Positions 1-8,185 of a stretch of DNA of 64,000 bases are shown here, piece after piece. The first letter of the stretch is position 1; each line of letters begins with the position of its first letter. This DNA is from CAWJMF01 sp963843945 (GTDB taxonomy: Bacteria > Vulcanimicrobiota > Vulcanimicrobiia > Vulcanimicrobiales > Vulcanimicrobiaceae). Where the stretch lies: positions 186,001 to 250,000 of the forward strand of contig CAWJMF010000002.1 of the NCBI GenBank assembly GCA_963843945.1, given 5' to 3'. The translations under genes and the position numbers were made by a program. The notes beneath the pieces were generated by a model. That model saw only the letters and a program-made list of their open reading frames with translations. It did not search any database and was not told the origin of the DNA.

Positions 1-2
1 GC

Positions 3-581
3 AAGCAGATCTGCATGACGACCCCGATTCTCGAAGGTACCGACGGCGTCGTGCGGATGGGAAAGTCGCGCGGCAACTATATCGGTTTGACCGAACCGGC
101 CGCGGAGCAGTTCGGCAAGCTGATGAGCATTCCCGATGCGGCGATCCCGCGTTACGCGCAGCTCGCGGCATTCTGGCCGAAGCCCGCAGTGGACGATCTG
201 CTCGCGGGGCTCTCGAGTGGCGTCGTCCATCCGATGGCCGCGAAGAAAGACTTGGCTGAAGAAATCGTCGCGCGCTATCACGGCGGTGCGGAGGCCCGAG
301 GTGCACGGGAGCGCTTCGAAGCGACGGTGCAGCGGGGCGAAGTGCCGGCCGACATCGCGGACGTACGAGTCGACGGAGCGCGCAGCTTAGCCGAGGTGCT
401 GGTCGCGGTCGGTTTCGCGCAGAGCAAACGCGAAGCGCAGCGCGCGATCGAAAGCGGGAGCGTCCGCCTCGACGGCGTTCCGGCGCGCGATGCACGGCAA
501 GCCTGGGACGCTCGAGCGCCGGTGATCCTCGCACTCGGCACGCGCCGCTTCGTCCGGGTCGTACCCAACCACCACGAGTAG
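3..581 (+). CDS. tyrS: Tyrosyl-tRNA synthetase, C-terminal part (cut by window start)
   Basis: Class I aminoacyl-tRNA synthetase that charges tRNA-Tyr in the cytoplasm. The reading frame is already open at the left edge (it reads KQIC before the first ATG), so only the C-terminal ~190 residues are present. The segment LEGTDGV followed by RMGKSRGNY is the KMSKS signature loop with Gly in place of the first Ser. The last ~60 residues (from about RSLAEVLVAVGF to RLDGVPARDA) form the S4-like RNA-binding domain typical of the TyrS C-terminus. No frameshift is visible. Confidence 0.9.
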   Translation, partial: KQICMTTPILEGTDGVVRMGKSRGNYIGLTEPAAEQFGKLMSIPDAAIPRYAQLAAFWPKPAVDDLLAGLSSGVVHPMAAKKDLAEEIVARYHGGAEARGARERFEATVQRGEVPADIADVRVDGARSLAEVLVAVGFAQSKREAQRAIESGSVRLDGVPARDARQAWDARAPVILALGTRRFVRVVPNHHE

Positions 582-588
582 GAGAACG

Positions 589-801
589 ATGAGCCAGCAT
601 TCGACCAAACCCTCGCCGCCCGTTAAGACCTACACCGCGCGCCCGCCGATCGCGGGGCAGAAGCTCACCTGCCGCCGCTGCGGACGCGTCCATGCCTTTC
701 CGAGTCCGGGCGACCGGCCGATCCGCTGCGAGTGCGGCTGGTGGTACGTCAACCGCAACGGCCGCATCGAAGAAGTTTTTAAGCCGCGGATCGGCGCGTA
801 A
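589..801 (+). CDS. Small zinc-ribbon protein, function unknown
   Basis: A 70-residue protein starting 7 nt after tyrS, with a good ribosome-binding site (AGGAGA) before its ATG. Two cysteine knuckles, CRRC near residue 27 and CEC near residue 46, are spaced as in a zinc ribbon; the N-terminal 20 residues are Pro/Thr-rich and probably flexible. The close spacing suggests co-transcription with tyrS. Its 3' end overlaps the convergent SDR gene by 23 bp. No function can be assigned; a nucleic-acid or protein-binding zinc ribbon is an inference from the cysteine pattern alone. Confidence 0.7.
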   Translation: MSQHSTKPSPPVKTYTARPPIAGQKLTCRRCGRVHAFPSPGDRPIRCECGWWYVNRNGRIEEVFKPRIGA

Positions 802-1618
802 GTTCTTCGCTTAAGTCCCAAACGCGGGCGGCGAGTTGCGGATCGTCGGCGAGCGGATTGTTCGGCGCGATGCGCGAGCGCGCGAAGTAGGCGCCGCTGA
901 CGCCGGCGGCTTCGGGCGACGTGGCGACGTAAAGCGAGGTTTCGGCGCCGCGCTGCGGGCTTAGCGCGAACAGCGTCATCGTTTTCCACCCCAAGGTGAC
1001 CAGGCCGCCGAGGCTGCCGATCTCGGTACGCACCAGGCCCGGGTGGAGGGCGTTGGCCGTTACGCCGGGCTCGAGGCGGCGCGCCAGCTCTTTGGTGTAG
1101 AGCAAATTGGCGAGCTTCGAACGGCCGTAGGCGCCGCGCATGTCGTAGCCCTCGATCTTCGCCGGATCGGCAACGTCGGCGCGACCGCGCAGATGCGAGG
1201 ACGAGTTGACGTTGACCACGCGCGCCGGCGCGTTCGAGCGCAGCACGTCGACGAGCGAATTGGTCAGCAGAAACGGTGCGAGGTGATTCACGGCAAAGAC
1301 CAGTTCGATTCCGTCGACGGTGAGCACGCGTTTGGCGGAGAACAAGCCGGCGTTGTTGACCAGCAGCGAGAGATCCGGAAAACGTGCGCGCACGTCGAGG
1401 GCGAGCCGGCGGACGGCGGCCTGTGCGGACAAGTCCGCGACGGCAGCGTCGAAGCGTCCGGCCGGAGCGCGTTCGCGCAGCGCCGCCAGCGCGGTATCGA
1501 CCTTCGTCCGGTCGCGGCCGTGGACGACGACGTCGTAGCCGCGCCGAGCTAAGCCGAGCGCCGTGAAAAACCCGATGCCGCGCGTGGCGCCCGTTACGAG
1601 AGCCGTCCCGCGGCTCAT
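779..1618 (-). CDS. Short-chain dehydrogenase/reductase (SDR)
   Basis: An NAD(P)-dependent oxidoreductase of about 279 residues. The N-terminus gives the Rossmann signature TGATRGIG, followed by the NNAG motif, the catalytic Ser in NVNSSSHL and the YGRSK (YxxxK) active site. The overall order resembles the retinol-dehydrogenase/WWOX-like SDR branch, but the substrate cannot be predicted. The start MSRGTALV was chosen because its ATG overlaps the stop of the upstream hslO as ATGA; an upstream extension would only be hslO read in another frame. hslO and this gene form a two-gene minus-strand operon. Confidence 0.88.
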   Translation of the reverse strand: MSRGTALVTGATRGIGFFTALGLARRGYDVVVHGRDRTKVDTALAALRERAPAGRFDAAVADLSAQAAVRRLALDVRARFPDLSLLVNNAGLFSAKRVLTVDGIELVFAVNHLAPFLLTNSLVDVLRSNAPARVVNVNSSSHLRGRADVADPAKIEGYDMRGAYGRSKLANLLYTKELARRLEPGVTANALHPGLVRTEIGSLGGLVTLGWKTMTLFALSPQRGAETSLYVATSPEAAGVSGAYFARSRIAPNNPLADDPQLAARVWDLSEELTRRSAA

Positions 1619-2511
1619 CCCGAACGAGCGTCGAGACGTTCGATCAGGTTTTCGACCTCGGGCAGCGAGAGCACGTAGCGCTTCTTGCAGAACTCGCAGA
1701 TCGCTTCGGCGTGTTGCTCCTCGCTGAGGATCTTGCGCAACTCGCCGGGGCCCAGCGCCAGAAGGGCCGTTTCGACGCGCTGACGATTGCAGCGGCACCG
1801 AAAGACGAGCTCGTGCTCGCCGAGAAACCGAAGCGGGAGCGAACCGGCGAGCGCCCGAGCGAGGTCCTCCGGCGCCGCGCCGTCCGCGATCTGCGTGGTG
1901 ATCGGCAGCATCGTGCGTGCGTTCCCTTCGAGCCGGGCGATCGCGCTTTCGTCGGCCCCGGGCTTGATTTGCGCGATCGCACCTCCCGCCGTTTTGATGC
2001 CTTGCGGGTTGGCCAGCACTCCGAGTGCGACGACGCTCGGGATCTGGGCCGATTCCGCCAAGTAGGCGGCGATATCGTCGCCGATCTCGCCGCTCCGCAG
2101 GGCGACGATCCCGACGTACGGCTGGCCGACTTCGAACGAGCGCGTCACCTGCAGCCGACCCTTTCCGACCGCCGCGCCGACGTCGAACTTGCCGCTCGCG
2201 TTCAGCGGGACGTCCACGTCCGGCCGTTGCGCGTAGCCTCGAGCGAGCACTGCGCCGGACGGATCGAGCGCGATGTCGGCAACCAGTCCGCGTAAAGGAC
2301 CGTCGCTCGCGATCTGCAGCGAAAGCCGCTCGCGGCCTTTGAGGCCGGCACCGAGTAAGGCTCCGCCGGTTATCAAGCGGCCGAGCGCAGCGCTTGCCGT
2401 CGGAAAGAGGTGGTGCCGCGCCTGCGCCTCGCGGACGAGCTCCGTCGAGATGCCGGCGACGATCGAAAAGCTCCCGTCCGCCGCGCTGGCGGCTACGATC
2501 CGGTCCGGCAT
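1615..2511 (-). CDS. hslO: Hsp33 redox-regulated chaperone
   Basis: A cytoplasmic holdase activated by disulfide formation. The ~298-residue product starts MPDRIVAAS and keeps the family order: the N-terminal substrate-binding domain, then the C-terminal zinc centre with CRC near residue 235 and CEFC about 30 residues later (CxC-x~30-CxxC). All four redox cysteines are present. It is divergent from aroQ with only 51 bp between the two starts, so promoters must sit in or overlap that gap. It is translationally coupled to the downstream SDR gene. Confidence 0.93.
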   Translation of the reverse strand: MPDRIVAASAADGSFSIVAGISTELVREAQARHHLFPTASAALGRLITGGALLGAGLKGRERLSLQIASDGPLRGLVADIALDPSGAVLARGYAQRPDVDVPLNASGKFDVGAAVGKGRLQVTRSFEVGQPYVGIVALRSGEIGDDIAAYLAESAQIPSVVALGVLANPQGIKTAGGAIAQIKPGADESAIARLEGNARTMLPITTQIADGAAPEDLARALAGSLPLRFLGEHELVFRCRCNRQRVETALLALGPGELRKILSEEQHAEAICEFCKKRYVLSLPEVENLIERLDARSG

Positions 2512-2562
2512 CGCTGCGCAGTTTCCGAGGGCGGGCGCTTTTCCTCCACGAACGCGGCGCTG

Positions 2563-2991
2563 GTGAACGTACTCGTGATCCACGGCCCGAACTTGAATCT
2601 GCTTGGAACGCGCGAGCCGGCGACGTACGGAACTTCGAGCCTCGCGGAGCTGGACGCCCGCATCGCGCGCGAGGCCGACCTCCTCGGCTTGCAGGTCCGC
2701 TGCGTGCAGCACAATTCCGAAGGCGCGATCGTGGAAACGCTGCACGCCGCTCGCGGGGCGTTCGAGGGGATCGTCATCAACCCGGGCGCCTTTACCCATT
2801 ATGCCTATGCCGTGCGCGACGCCATCGCAGCGATAGGTATTCCTACCGTCGAGGTGCACCTCACCAACACAAGCGCGCGAGAACCCTTCCGGGAGACGAG
2901 CGTCGTCGCCGCCGTGTGCCGGGGCAGCATCTCCGGGTTTGGCGTGGAGTCCTACTGCCTAGCGCTGCGCGCGCTCGCAAGTGTGCGCTAA
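2563..2991 (+). CDS. aroQ: Type II 3-dehydroquinate dehydratase
   Basis: Third step of the shikimate pathway: dehydration of 3-dehydroquinate to 3-dehydroshikimate. The 142-residue length matches the dodecameric type II family (about 145). Visible signatures are IHGPNLNLLGTREP (with the active-site Arg), the Tyr in ATYG, HNSEG, the NPGAFTH loop, EVHLTN and the late REPFR arginine. GTG was chosen as start because homology begins at NVLVIHGPN; the frame is open further upstream but that part would overlap the divergent hslO. Confidence 0.94.
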   Translation: MNVLVIHGPNLNLLGTREPATYGTSSLAELDARIAREADLLGLQVRCVQHNSEGAIVETLHAARGAFEGIVINPGAFTHYAYAVRDAIAAIGIPTVEVHLTNTSAREPFRETSVVAAVCRGSISGFGVESYCLALRALASVR

Positions 2992-3161
2992 GTGTGAGCC
3001 GCAAACCCGCATGGTCCCTGAATTTTTCGCCATTTGCGGGAGGAGGGGCGCGGGCGCTTGCAAATTAGGCGGAGGATGCGGGGTGCGGCTTTTTCTAGCA
3101 CCGCCGCACGAGCGCCGTTGCAACACGGGTGTCCGCACTCGTTTTGTTTGGAGATTATACG

Positions 3162-3467
3162 TTGACAAAAGCCGAACTAGTCGATGCCTTGGCGGAAGAG
3201 GCGGAGCTCTCGAAGCGCCAAGTCGGTGAACTGGTCGACCTCTTGCTGGACGAAATCAAGAACGCGTTACAGAAGGGCGACAAAGTTCAACTCATTCCTT
3301 TCGGAAGCTTCGTCGTGCGCGAGCGCAAAAAGCGCGAGGGGCGCAATCCGAAGACCGGCGCGAAGCTGGTGATCCCGGCTCGCCGCGTGCCGGCCTTTAG
3401 CGCGGGCAAGGGCTTGCGCGACGCCGTCGGCGGCACCAAGAAGAAGGCCGCCGCCAAGAAGCGCTGA
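3162..3467 (+). CDS. hup: HU-family nucleoid-associated DNA-binding protein
   Basis: A small histone-like protein that dimerises and bends DNA. From the TTG start (GGAG lies 8 nt upstream) the protein reads MTKAELVDALAEE and is 101 residues long. It has the two N-terminal helices, the beta-arm region with GRNPKTG, and RVPAFSAGKGLRDAV. A short Lys/Ala tail (KKKAAAKK) extends the ordinary ~90-residue core. An upstream ATG in frame would add 11 residues not seen in HU proteins. A hairpin 35 bp downstream probably terminates transcription. Confidence 0.93.
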   Translation: MTKAELVDALAEEAELSKRQVGELVDLLLDEIKNALQKGDKVQLIPFGSFVVRERKKREGRNPKTGAKLVIPARRVPAFSAGKGLRDAVGGTKKKAAAKKR

Positions 3468-3501
3468 GCGGCCGCTCCTTCTCGAAGAATCGGAGTCGAT
3501 T

Positions 3502-3528
3502 GAGAAGCGCCGTTCCGCGGCGCTTCTC
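3502..3528. terminator. Hairpin terminator between convergent HU and STAS genes
   Basis: A perfect 11-bp inverted repeat (GAGAAGCGCCG and its complement) with a 5-nt TTCCG loop lies between the two convergent stop codons. The T-run after it is weak on both strands, so it may be bidirectional or only partly efficient. Confidence 0.65.
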
Positions 3529-3551
3529 GCGTTTACCGGTTCGGCGCTGCG

Positions 3552-3980
3552 TCAGCTCGTCGCGGTGTACTCGGACACGCGGAAAGATGCGCGCCGGCGC
3601 CGCGTCGCGTGGTTCGCGTCCCGTAACGCCGAACGCGCGCCCGGTGCGGGCTGCACGACGACGGCGAGGACGCGATCGATTCCGCTAACGGCGAGCACTC
3701 TGGCGACCATCGAAGCCGGGGAAACCCAGATTTCGAGCCGGTCGCCGAGAGCGTTGTGTGCGCCGATCAGCAGCCTCAGTCCGGTCGAGTCCATGTAGGG
3801 ACACTCCGTCAAATCGACGATCGTGCGCTTGCCTAAGACGAACGCTTCGCTCAAGATCGATCCGAAAGCGCGCGCGCATGCGATGTCGACGTCGCTGAAA
3901 ACGTGGACGATCTCTTGCGTCGCAACGCTTTCGCGGACTGCTACGAAGTTCGGGCCCGGATCCCCACTCAACCAATTCAC
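3552..3980 (-). CDS. STAS-domain anti-sigma factor antagonist-like protein
   Basis: A 142-residue single STAS domain protein. The motif YMDSTGLRLL carries the conserved Asp-Ser of SpoIIAA/RsbV, where the Ser is the phosphorylation site, and it follows a strand/helix pattern (TIVDLTE). The GTG start was chosen because GGAGG lies 5 nt upstream; a longer frame would add 16 basic residues. About 45 C-terminal residues beyond the fold are basic and look disordered. No partner kinase or sigma factor gene is adjacent. A SpoIIE-type phosphatase that could act on such a protein is encoded at 22.7 kb, but that link is speculative. Confidence 0.8.
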   Translation of the reverse strand: MNWLSGDPGPNFVAVRESVATQEIVHVFSDVDIACARAFGSILSEAFVLGKRTIVDLTECPYMDSTGLRLLIGAHNALGDRLEIWVSPASMVARVLAVSGIDRVLAVVVQPAPGARSALRDANHATRRRRASFRVSEYTATS

Positions 3981-4114
3981 GCGCACCTCCCGCCGCGAAC
4001 GTCGTCGCGGCTTGCCTTCTAGGGGCACATGTTACGTTCGTTCGAGCGGCCGTTCAAGTTGGGAATCGTCTGCGGCTCCCGCGTGCGATCGAACCGGCGG
4101 TCTCAAACGGGATC

Positions 4115-4528
4115 TCAGGTGGGGCCCATCCGCTCGTCGCGCGACGCGAAAGCTCGAGCCGCGGCGACGATTGGCCCTTGTACCTCCGCGAGCAATTTCT
4201 CGCGCAAGAGCAGCATCGGCGATGAGTCGTTCAACCTCGGATTGCTGCCGTGAAACCAGGCGCGCGCGAACTCGCGATCGCCGGCCGGCGCGATCATGCG
4301 CGAAATTTGCAGTGCGAAGCGCAACACGTGCGGCCGCTGGGGTTCGCGGCCCGTCATCCACTGCGAGACGGCGCGCGTTTCCGATACGCCGGCGATCACG
4401 GCGACGGTCGTCGCCCCTAGCAGGTCGGCCAATTCGCGTACCACCTCGGTGATCGGCAGGGACATCGCGTGGTCGTGCGCCGCCCCGTCCTCGAGGATTT
4501 GCCCCTGGTGCACCATCTCAGACTCCAT
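4115..4528 (-). CDS. MbcA/ParS/Xre-like antitoxin-domain protein, no adjacent toxin
   Basis: A ~137-residue protein. The first ~80 residues contain a helical segment (ADLLGATTVAVIAGVSETRAVSQW) that could be a degenerate helix-turn-helix. The C-terminal half has FARAWFHGSNPRL followed by SSPMLLLRE, which resembles the toxin-binding domain of MbcA/ParS/Xre antitoxins (W, then NP.L, then P). A RES-type or other toxin would normally be adjacent; none is present. The start is uncertain between the ATG used (MESEMVHQ) and one 4 codons later. It is a transcriptional regulator or orphan antitoxin by inference only. Confidence 0.6.
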   Translation of the reverse strand: MESEMVHQGQILEDGAAHDHAMSLPITEVVRELADLLGATTVAVIAGVSETRAVSQWMTGREPQRPHVLRFALQISRMIAPAGDREFARAWFHGSNPRLNDSSPMLLLREKLLAEVQGPIVAAARAFASRDERMGPT

Positions 4529-4757
4529 CACACCCGTGATACCATCTCGAATGCGCCGGTAAACCCCATCGAGAAAACATTCCTGAATTGGCTGCCAGGG
4601 TTCGAGCGGGCTCGCCAGGAGTGTCCGGTGCGGGCGCAACCGGAGATGCGACGAACACCGGCCGCCGAGTACGGCGGCCCGGCGACCGCCAAGCGAAGCG
4701 GCGCGTACGGGTGACAGGGACGCGCGCGAGCGGACCAAATAACGCTCGGACCGGCTT

Positions 4758-4834
4758 CGGGCAGTGGCGCAGCTTGGTAGCGCACCAGACTGGGGGTCTG
4801 GGGGTCGCAGGTTCAAATCCTGTCTGCCCGACCA
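4758..4834 (+). tRNA. tRNA-Pro (anticodon GGG)
   Basis: A 77-nt cloverleaf. The acceptor CGGGCAG pairs with CTGCCCG; the D arm is GCGCAGCTTGGTAGCGC; the anticodon stem CCAGA/TCTGG carries loop CTGGGGG with anticodon GGG; the T arm contains GGTTCAAATCC. The 3' CCA is encoded. It reads proline codons CCC/CCU. Confidence 0.96.
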
Positions 4835-4893
4835 CTCGCGAGACGCCGCGGCGCAAAATGCGCTGCGGCGTTTTCGCGCGGAGCTGTGCTCGC

Positions 4894-7701
4894 ATGAGGC
4901 GAACAGCCAGCCGGATGGAAGCACAGGCTGAGATCCGCGCGCCTGGGCCGCTCCCGACGGGGACGGTCACCTTCCTTTTTAGCGACATCGAAGGCAGCAC
5001 GCAGCGCTGGGAGCGGGACCGCGCGCGGATGCAGGACGCCGTCCGGCGCCACGATGCGCTGATGCGCAGCGCGATCGACGCGAGCGAAGGGCACGTCTTC
5101 AAGACGATCGGCGACGCCTTTTGCGCGGTCTTCGCTCGCCCCGAAGACGCCGTCGCTGCCGCGCTCGCGGCGCAGCGCGCGCTAGCGGCGGAAGACTTCT
5201 CGGCGATCGACGGCATTTTCGTGCGCGTCGCCCTGCACACGGGCACCAGCGAGGAGCGCGAAGGGGACTACTTCGGCCCGACGGTCAACCGCGTCGCGCG
5301 CTTGCTGGGGATCGGGCACGGCGGACAAGTGCTCGTCTCGGGCGTCACCACCGATCTCGTCCAAGGCACGTTGCCGGCGCAGGCGACGCTGCAAGACTTG
5401 GGCGCGCATCGGCTCAAGGACCTGACGCTACCCGAACAGGTTTACCAGTTGCTCGCGCCGGGTTTGCGCCGCGAGTTCCCGGCGCTGCGTTCGCTCGAAG
5501 CGCTGCCCAACAATCTGCCCTTGCAACTGACGTCCTTCGTCGGCCGCGACGTCGAGGTGGCCGAGATCGAGGCGCTGCTGCTCAAGCACCGGGTTGTGAC
5601 GCTCGTCGGGTCGGGAGGGGTCGGGAAGACGCGCGCTTCGCTGCAAGTCGGCGCGAACGTCTTGGACGGCTCCGGCGACGGCGTCTGGTTCGTCGAGCTG
5701 GCACCGATCGGCGAAGCGTCGCTCGTTCCCAACGCCGTGGCCTCCGCACTCGGGATCGAACTGCCGCCGCGCAGCGAGCCGCTCGTCGCGCTCATCGCCG
5801 CCCTCAAGACGAAGAACCTCGTCCTCATTCTCGACAATTGCGAACATCTCGTCGCCGCCGCGGCGCGCATCGCGGACGCGCTGGTGCGGTCTTGTCCGCG
5901 CGTCTCTATTCTCGCGTCGAGCCGGCAGGGGCTCGGCATCGCCGGCGAAGCGACGTACCGGATGCCGTCGCTGCTCGTTCCCGATGCGGCGACCGCGGCG
6001 CGTCTGAGCGCGGCCGACGCCAAGCGCTTCGGTTCGATCGCTTTATTCGTCGAACGTGCGGAGGCGGCCGATCCACACTTCCGGCTCACCGGCGAAAACG
6101 CACCGGCCGTGGCCGACATCTGCCGGCGGCTGGACGGCATCGCCCTGGCGATCGAGCTTGCCGCCGCGCGCGTGCGCATGCTGAGCCCGCAGCAGTTGCA
6201 GCGCCGGCTCGACGAACGCTTCCGCATCTTGACCGGCGGCAGCCGGACGGCGCTGCCGCGTCAACAGACGCTGCGCGCGCTGGTCGACTGGAGCTACGAT
6301 TTGCTCGACGAGCGTGAGCGCGCGCTCTTCCGCCGGGTCGGCGTGTTCGTGGACGGATTCAGCCTCGAAGCCGCCGTCGCGGTCTGCGCCGACGGGACGT
6401 TCGACGAACTCGACGTCTTCGACGTGCTGGCCTCGCTGGTCGACAAATCGCTCGTGGTCGCCGAGTTGAGCGGGGCGGCGACCCGCTATCGTCTGCTCGA
6501 ATCGACGCGCGCGTACGCCTTGGAGAAGCTTGCCGAATCGAACGAGCGGGAGCGCTTCGCGGAGCGGCACCTCTCCTATTTTCTCGATTTGCTGCAGCGC
6601 GCCGACGACGCCTACGAGTCGCTCGCGGTAGTCGAGCCCTTCGAGTTTCTGCGCGCGGATTTGGAGAACGCGCGGGCGGCGATTACCGGCTCGCTAAACG
6701 GCGGCAACTTCCGGCTCGGCGCGGCCGCAGCGCTGGCTGCCTTCAACTCGGGTCTTTACCCGGGCGCCGAGATCATGGGGTGGTACGAGGCCTTTCTCAA
6801 GGATCTCGATCCGGATGACGCCCGCTTGCGGGCGCAGCTGCTGGGATCGCTGGCCGGAGGGCTCGCGAATCTCGGCCTCAGCGCGCGGAGTGCCGAGATC
6901 GCCGGTGAGGCATTACTTTCGGCCGAGGCCAGCGGCGACGACGCGATTCTGTTCAACACCGTTTTAAGTCAATCGCTGCTGCACCGGCGCGCCGGACGGA
7001 TCGAACAAGCCGCCGGCATGCTGGAGCGGGCCGAGAAGCTGCTGCCGGGAGTCGAGACGCCGCGCCGTCGCGTGCGCTTCTTGCAGTCTCGGGGGGTAAC
7101 CGTCGGGTTGATGGGTGACCTGGCCGCCGCCCTCAAGGATTTCGAAGCCGCGAGGGCACTCTGTCGCGCGCTTGGGAACGAAGAAACGGCGCGCAAAGGC
7201 GGTCTCAACTTCGCGGAATTCGAACACGAGCGCGGCAGTACGGCGCGCGCCATCGAGATCGCCCAGGAGTCCGTCGCCGCCTACCGTCGTGCGCGCGACG
7301 TCGAAAGTCTCGCGAACGCGCAGGCGAATCTGACGGCGTATCTCGTGGCCGCGGACAAGGTCGCCGAAGCGCGGGTGACGGCCGCCGAAACGCTGCGCTT
7401 GTGTCGCGACTGGGACGCCGGGATCCACTTCGTTCCGATCACGCTCGAGCACTCGGCTTTGGCGCTCGCGGTGCTGGGAGATCGGACGCGTGCGGCCCGG
7501 CTCGCCGGCTACGCCGAAGCGGCCTTCACGAAGCTCAAATTCCAACGAGAGTTCACCGAGAAGAAAACCCACGCGCGCTTGAGCGAACTGCTCGCCGCGA
7601 TGCCTGACGACGAGCGGGTCGCGCGCTTCGCCGAAGGCGCGGCGCTCGCGCCGGAAGCAGCGATCGAGGAAGCGCTCGAGGTGCTGACCGGGCCATCGTA
7701 A
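4894..7701 (+). CDS. Class III nucleotide cyclase domain + NB/STAND ATPase + TPR regulator
   Basis: A large (~935-residue) multidomain signalling protein. Residues ~15-190 form a class III adenylyl/guanylyl cyclase homology domain with FSDIEGS and TIGDAF (the two metal-binding Asp) and VNRVARL (the Asn/Arg catalytic motif), so it looks catalytically competent. A STAND-type ATPase follows, with Walker A GSGGVGKT near residue 240 and Walker B LVLILDNCEHL. The C-terminal ~350 residues are helical repeats of TPR type. There is no membrane segment. Known relatives lack or carry a LuxR-type HTH; none is visible here. Two nearby in-frame ATGs (4894 or 4915) are possible; the frame also runs back through tRNA-Pro, which cannot be coding. 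Product nucleotide and trigger are unknown. Confidence 0.88.
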   Translation: MRRTASRMEAQAEIRAPGPLPTGTVTFLFSDIEGSTQRWERDRARMQDAVRRHDALMRSAIDASEGHVFKTIGDAFCAVFARPEDAVAAALAAQRALAAEDFSAIDGIFVRVALHTGTSEEREGDYFGPTVNRVARLLGIGHGGQVLVSGVTTDLVQGTLPAQATLQDLGAHRLKDLTLPEQVYQLLAPGLRREFPALRSLEALPNNLPLQLTSFVGRDVEVAEIEALLLKHRVVTLVGSGGVGKTRASLQVGANVLDGSGDGVWFVELAPIGEASLVPNAVASALGIELPPRSEPLVALIAALKTKNLVLILDNCEHLVAAAARIADALVRSCPRVSILASSRQGLGIAGEATYRMPSLLVPDAATAARLSAADAKRFGSIALFVERAEAADPHFRLTGENAPAVADICRRLDGIALAIELAAARVRMLSPQQLQRRLDERFRILTGGSRTALPRQQTLRALVDWSYDLLDERERALFRRVGVFVDGFSLEAAVAVCADGTFDELDVFDVLASLVDKSLVVAELSGAATRYRLLESTRAYALEKLAESNERERFAERHLSYFLDLLQRADDAYESLAVVEPFEFLRADLENARAAITGSLNGGNFRLGAAAALAAFNSGLYPGAEIMGWYEAFLKDLDPDDARLRAQLLGSLAGGLANLGLSARSAEIAGEALLSAEASGDDAILFNTVLSQSLLHRRAGRIEQAAGMLERAEKLLPGVETPRRRVRFLQSRGVTVGLMGDLAAALKDFEAARALCRALGNEETARKGGLNFAEFEHERGSTARAIEIAQESVAAYRRARDVESLANAQANLTAYLVAADKVAEARVTAAETLRLCRDWDAGIHFVPITLEHSALALAVLGDRTRAARLAGYAEAAFTKLKFQREFTEKKTHARLSELLAAMPDDERVARFAEGAALAPEAAIEEALEVLTGPS

Positions 7702-7835
7702 GGGGCGACGGGGATCACCGCTGCCGGCTTCCCAGGTGTGAGCCAGGTCTCTAAGACTTCGTTCAAGCTTGGTTAATAGACAGCCGATATAACCGCGCGT
7801 CCTCCCAGTGGCGCGCGTCCCGGAAAGCAGAGAAG

Positions 7836-8045
7836 ATGACGCAGCGCAAGCAAGTTTCGAGAACCGTTCGTTGTGGATTAACGCGCCGCGAAGTTCGTCT
7901 TACGGATGAGTCGAGCGCGGTCATTCACGACGGTATCGTACGCCTCAATTCGCCGGTGATCTCTTGGTGCAACAACATGGACGTGCGTTGCTCGAGCCGC
8001 TGCGAGTATCGCGGCGGAAACGTCGACCCGACGCTAGCAGCCTAA
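7836..8045 (+). CDS. Small cysteine-containing hypothetical protein
   Basis: A 69-residue basic protein not assignable to a family. Its C-terminal half contains WCNNMDVRC and SSRCEYRGGN, giving three cysteines spaced C-x6-C-x3-C, suggestive of metal binding or a disulfide cluster. An AGAGAAG stretch directly before the ATG is a plausible ribosome-binding site, and a strong hairpin terminator lies 48 bp after the stop, which supports a real transcription unit. It is flanked by two unrelated genes; the ~130 bp before it hold no clear promoter. Confidence 0.5.
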   Translation: MTQRKQVSRTVRCGLTRREVRLTDESSAVIHDGIVRLNSPVISWCNNMDVRCSSRCEYRGGNVDPTLAA

Positions 8046-8092
8046 AACCGCCCATCGTCGCGAGCAGGCTCGGGGGAGCTTTGCAGCGGGAA

Positions 8093-8128
8093 CCTCGCGC
8101 GGAGCTCGGCCGCGCGGGGTTTTCGTTT
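8093..8128 (+). terminator. Rho-independent terminator upstream of valS
   Basis: A 10-bp GC stem (CCTCGCGCGG with CCGCGCGGGG, one G-T pair) and 7-nt loop, followed by TTTTCGTTTT. It sits after the 69-residue ORF and 58 bp before the valS start. It is most simply the terminator of that ORF; an attenuator role for valS cannot be excluded. Confidence 0.7.
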
Positions 8129-8185
8129 TGAACGGCGGCTCGCCGGTAGGGCCCGCCCGCGGCCAACCCTAACTCAAGGGCCATC

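Noticed and set aside
4588..4893. Upstream extension of the cyclase-STAND protein
   Set aside because: The frame passes through tRNA-Pro, so the real start must be at 4894 or 4915.
4115..5246. Long minus-strand frames running through the tRNA-Pro gene (reading ...GRQDLNLRPPDPQSG and ...VGQTGFEPATPRPP)
   Set aside because: These phrases are the well-known false translations antisense to tRNA genes; only the part before 4528 is kept as a gene.
8060..8130. T-box riboswitch before valS (GCAGCGGGAACCTCGCG resembles the T-box sequence, followed by a terminator)
   Set aside because: The TGGN bases that must pair with the tRNA acceptor are not present, and no convincing stem I with a Val specifier was found.
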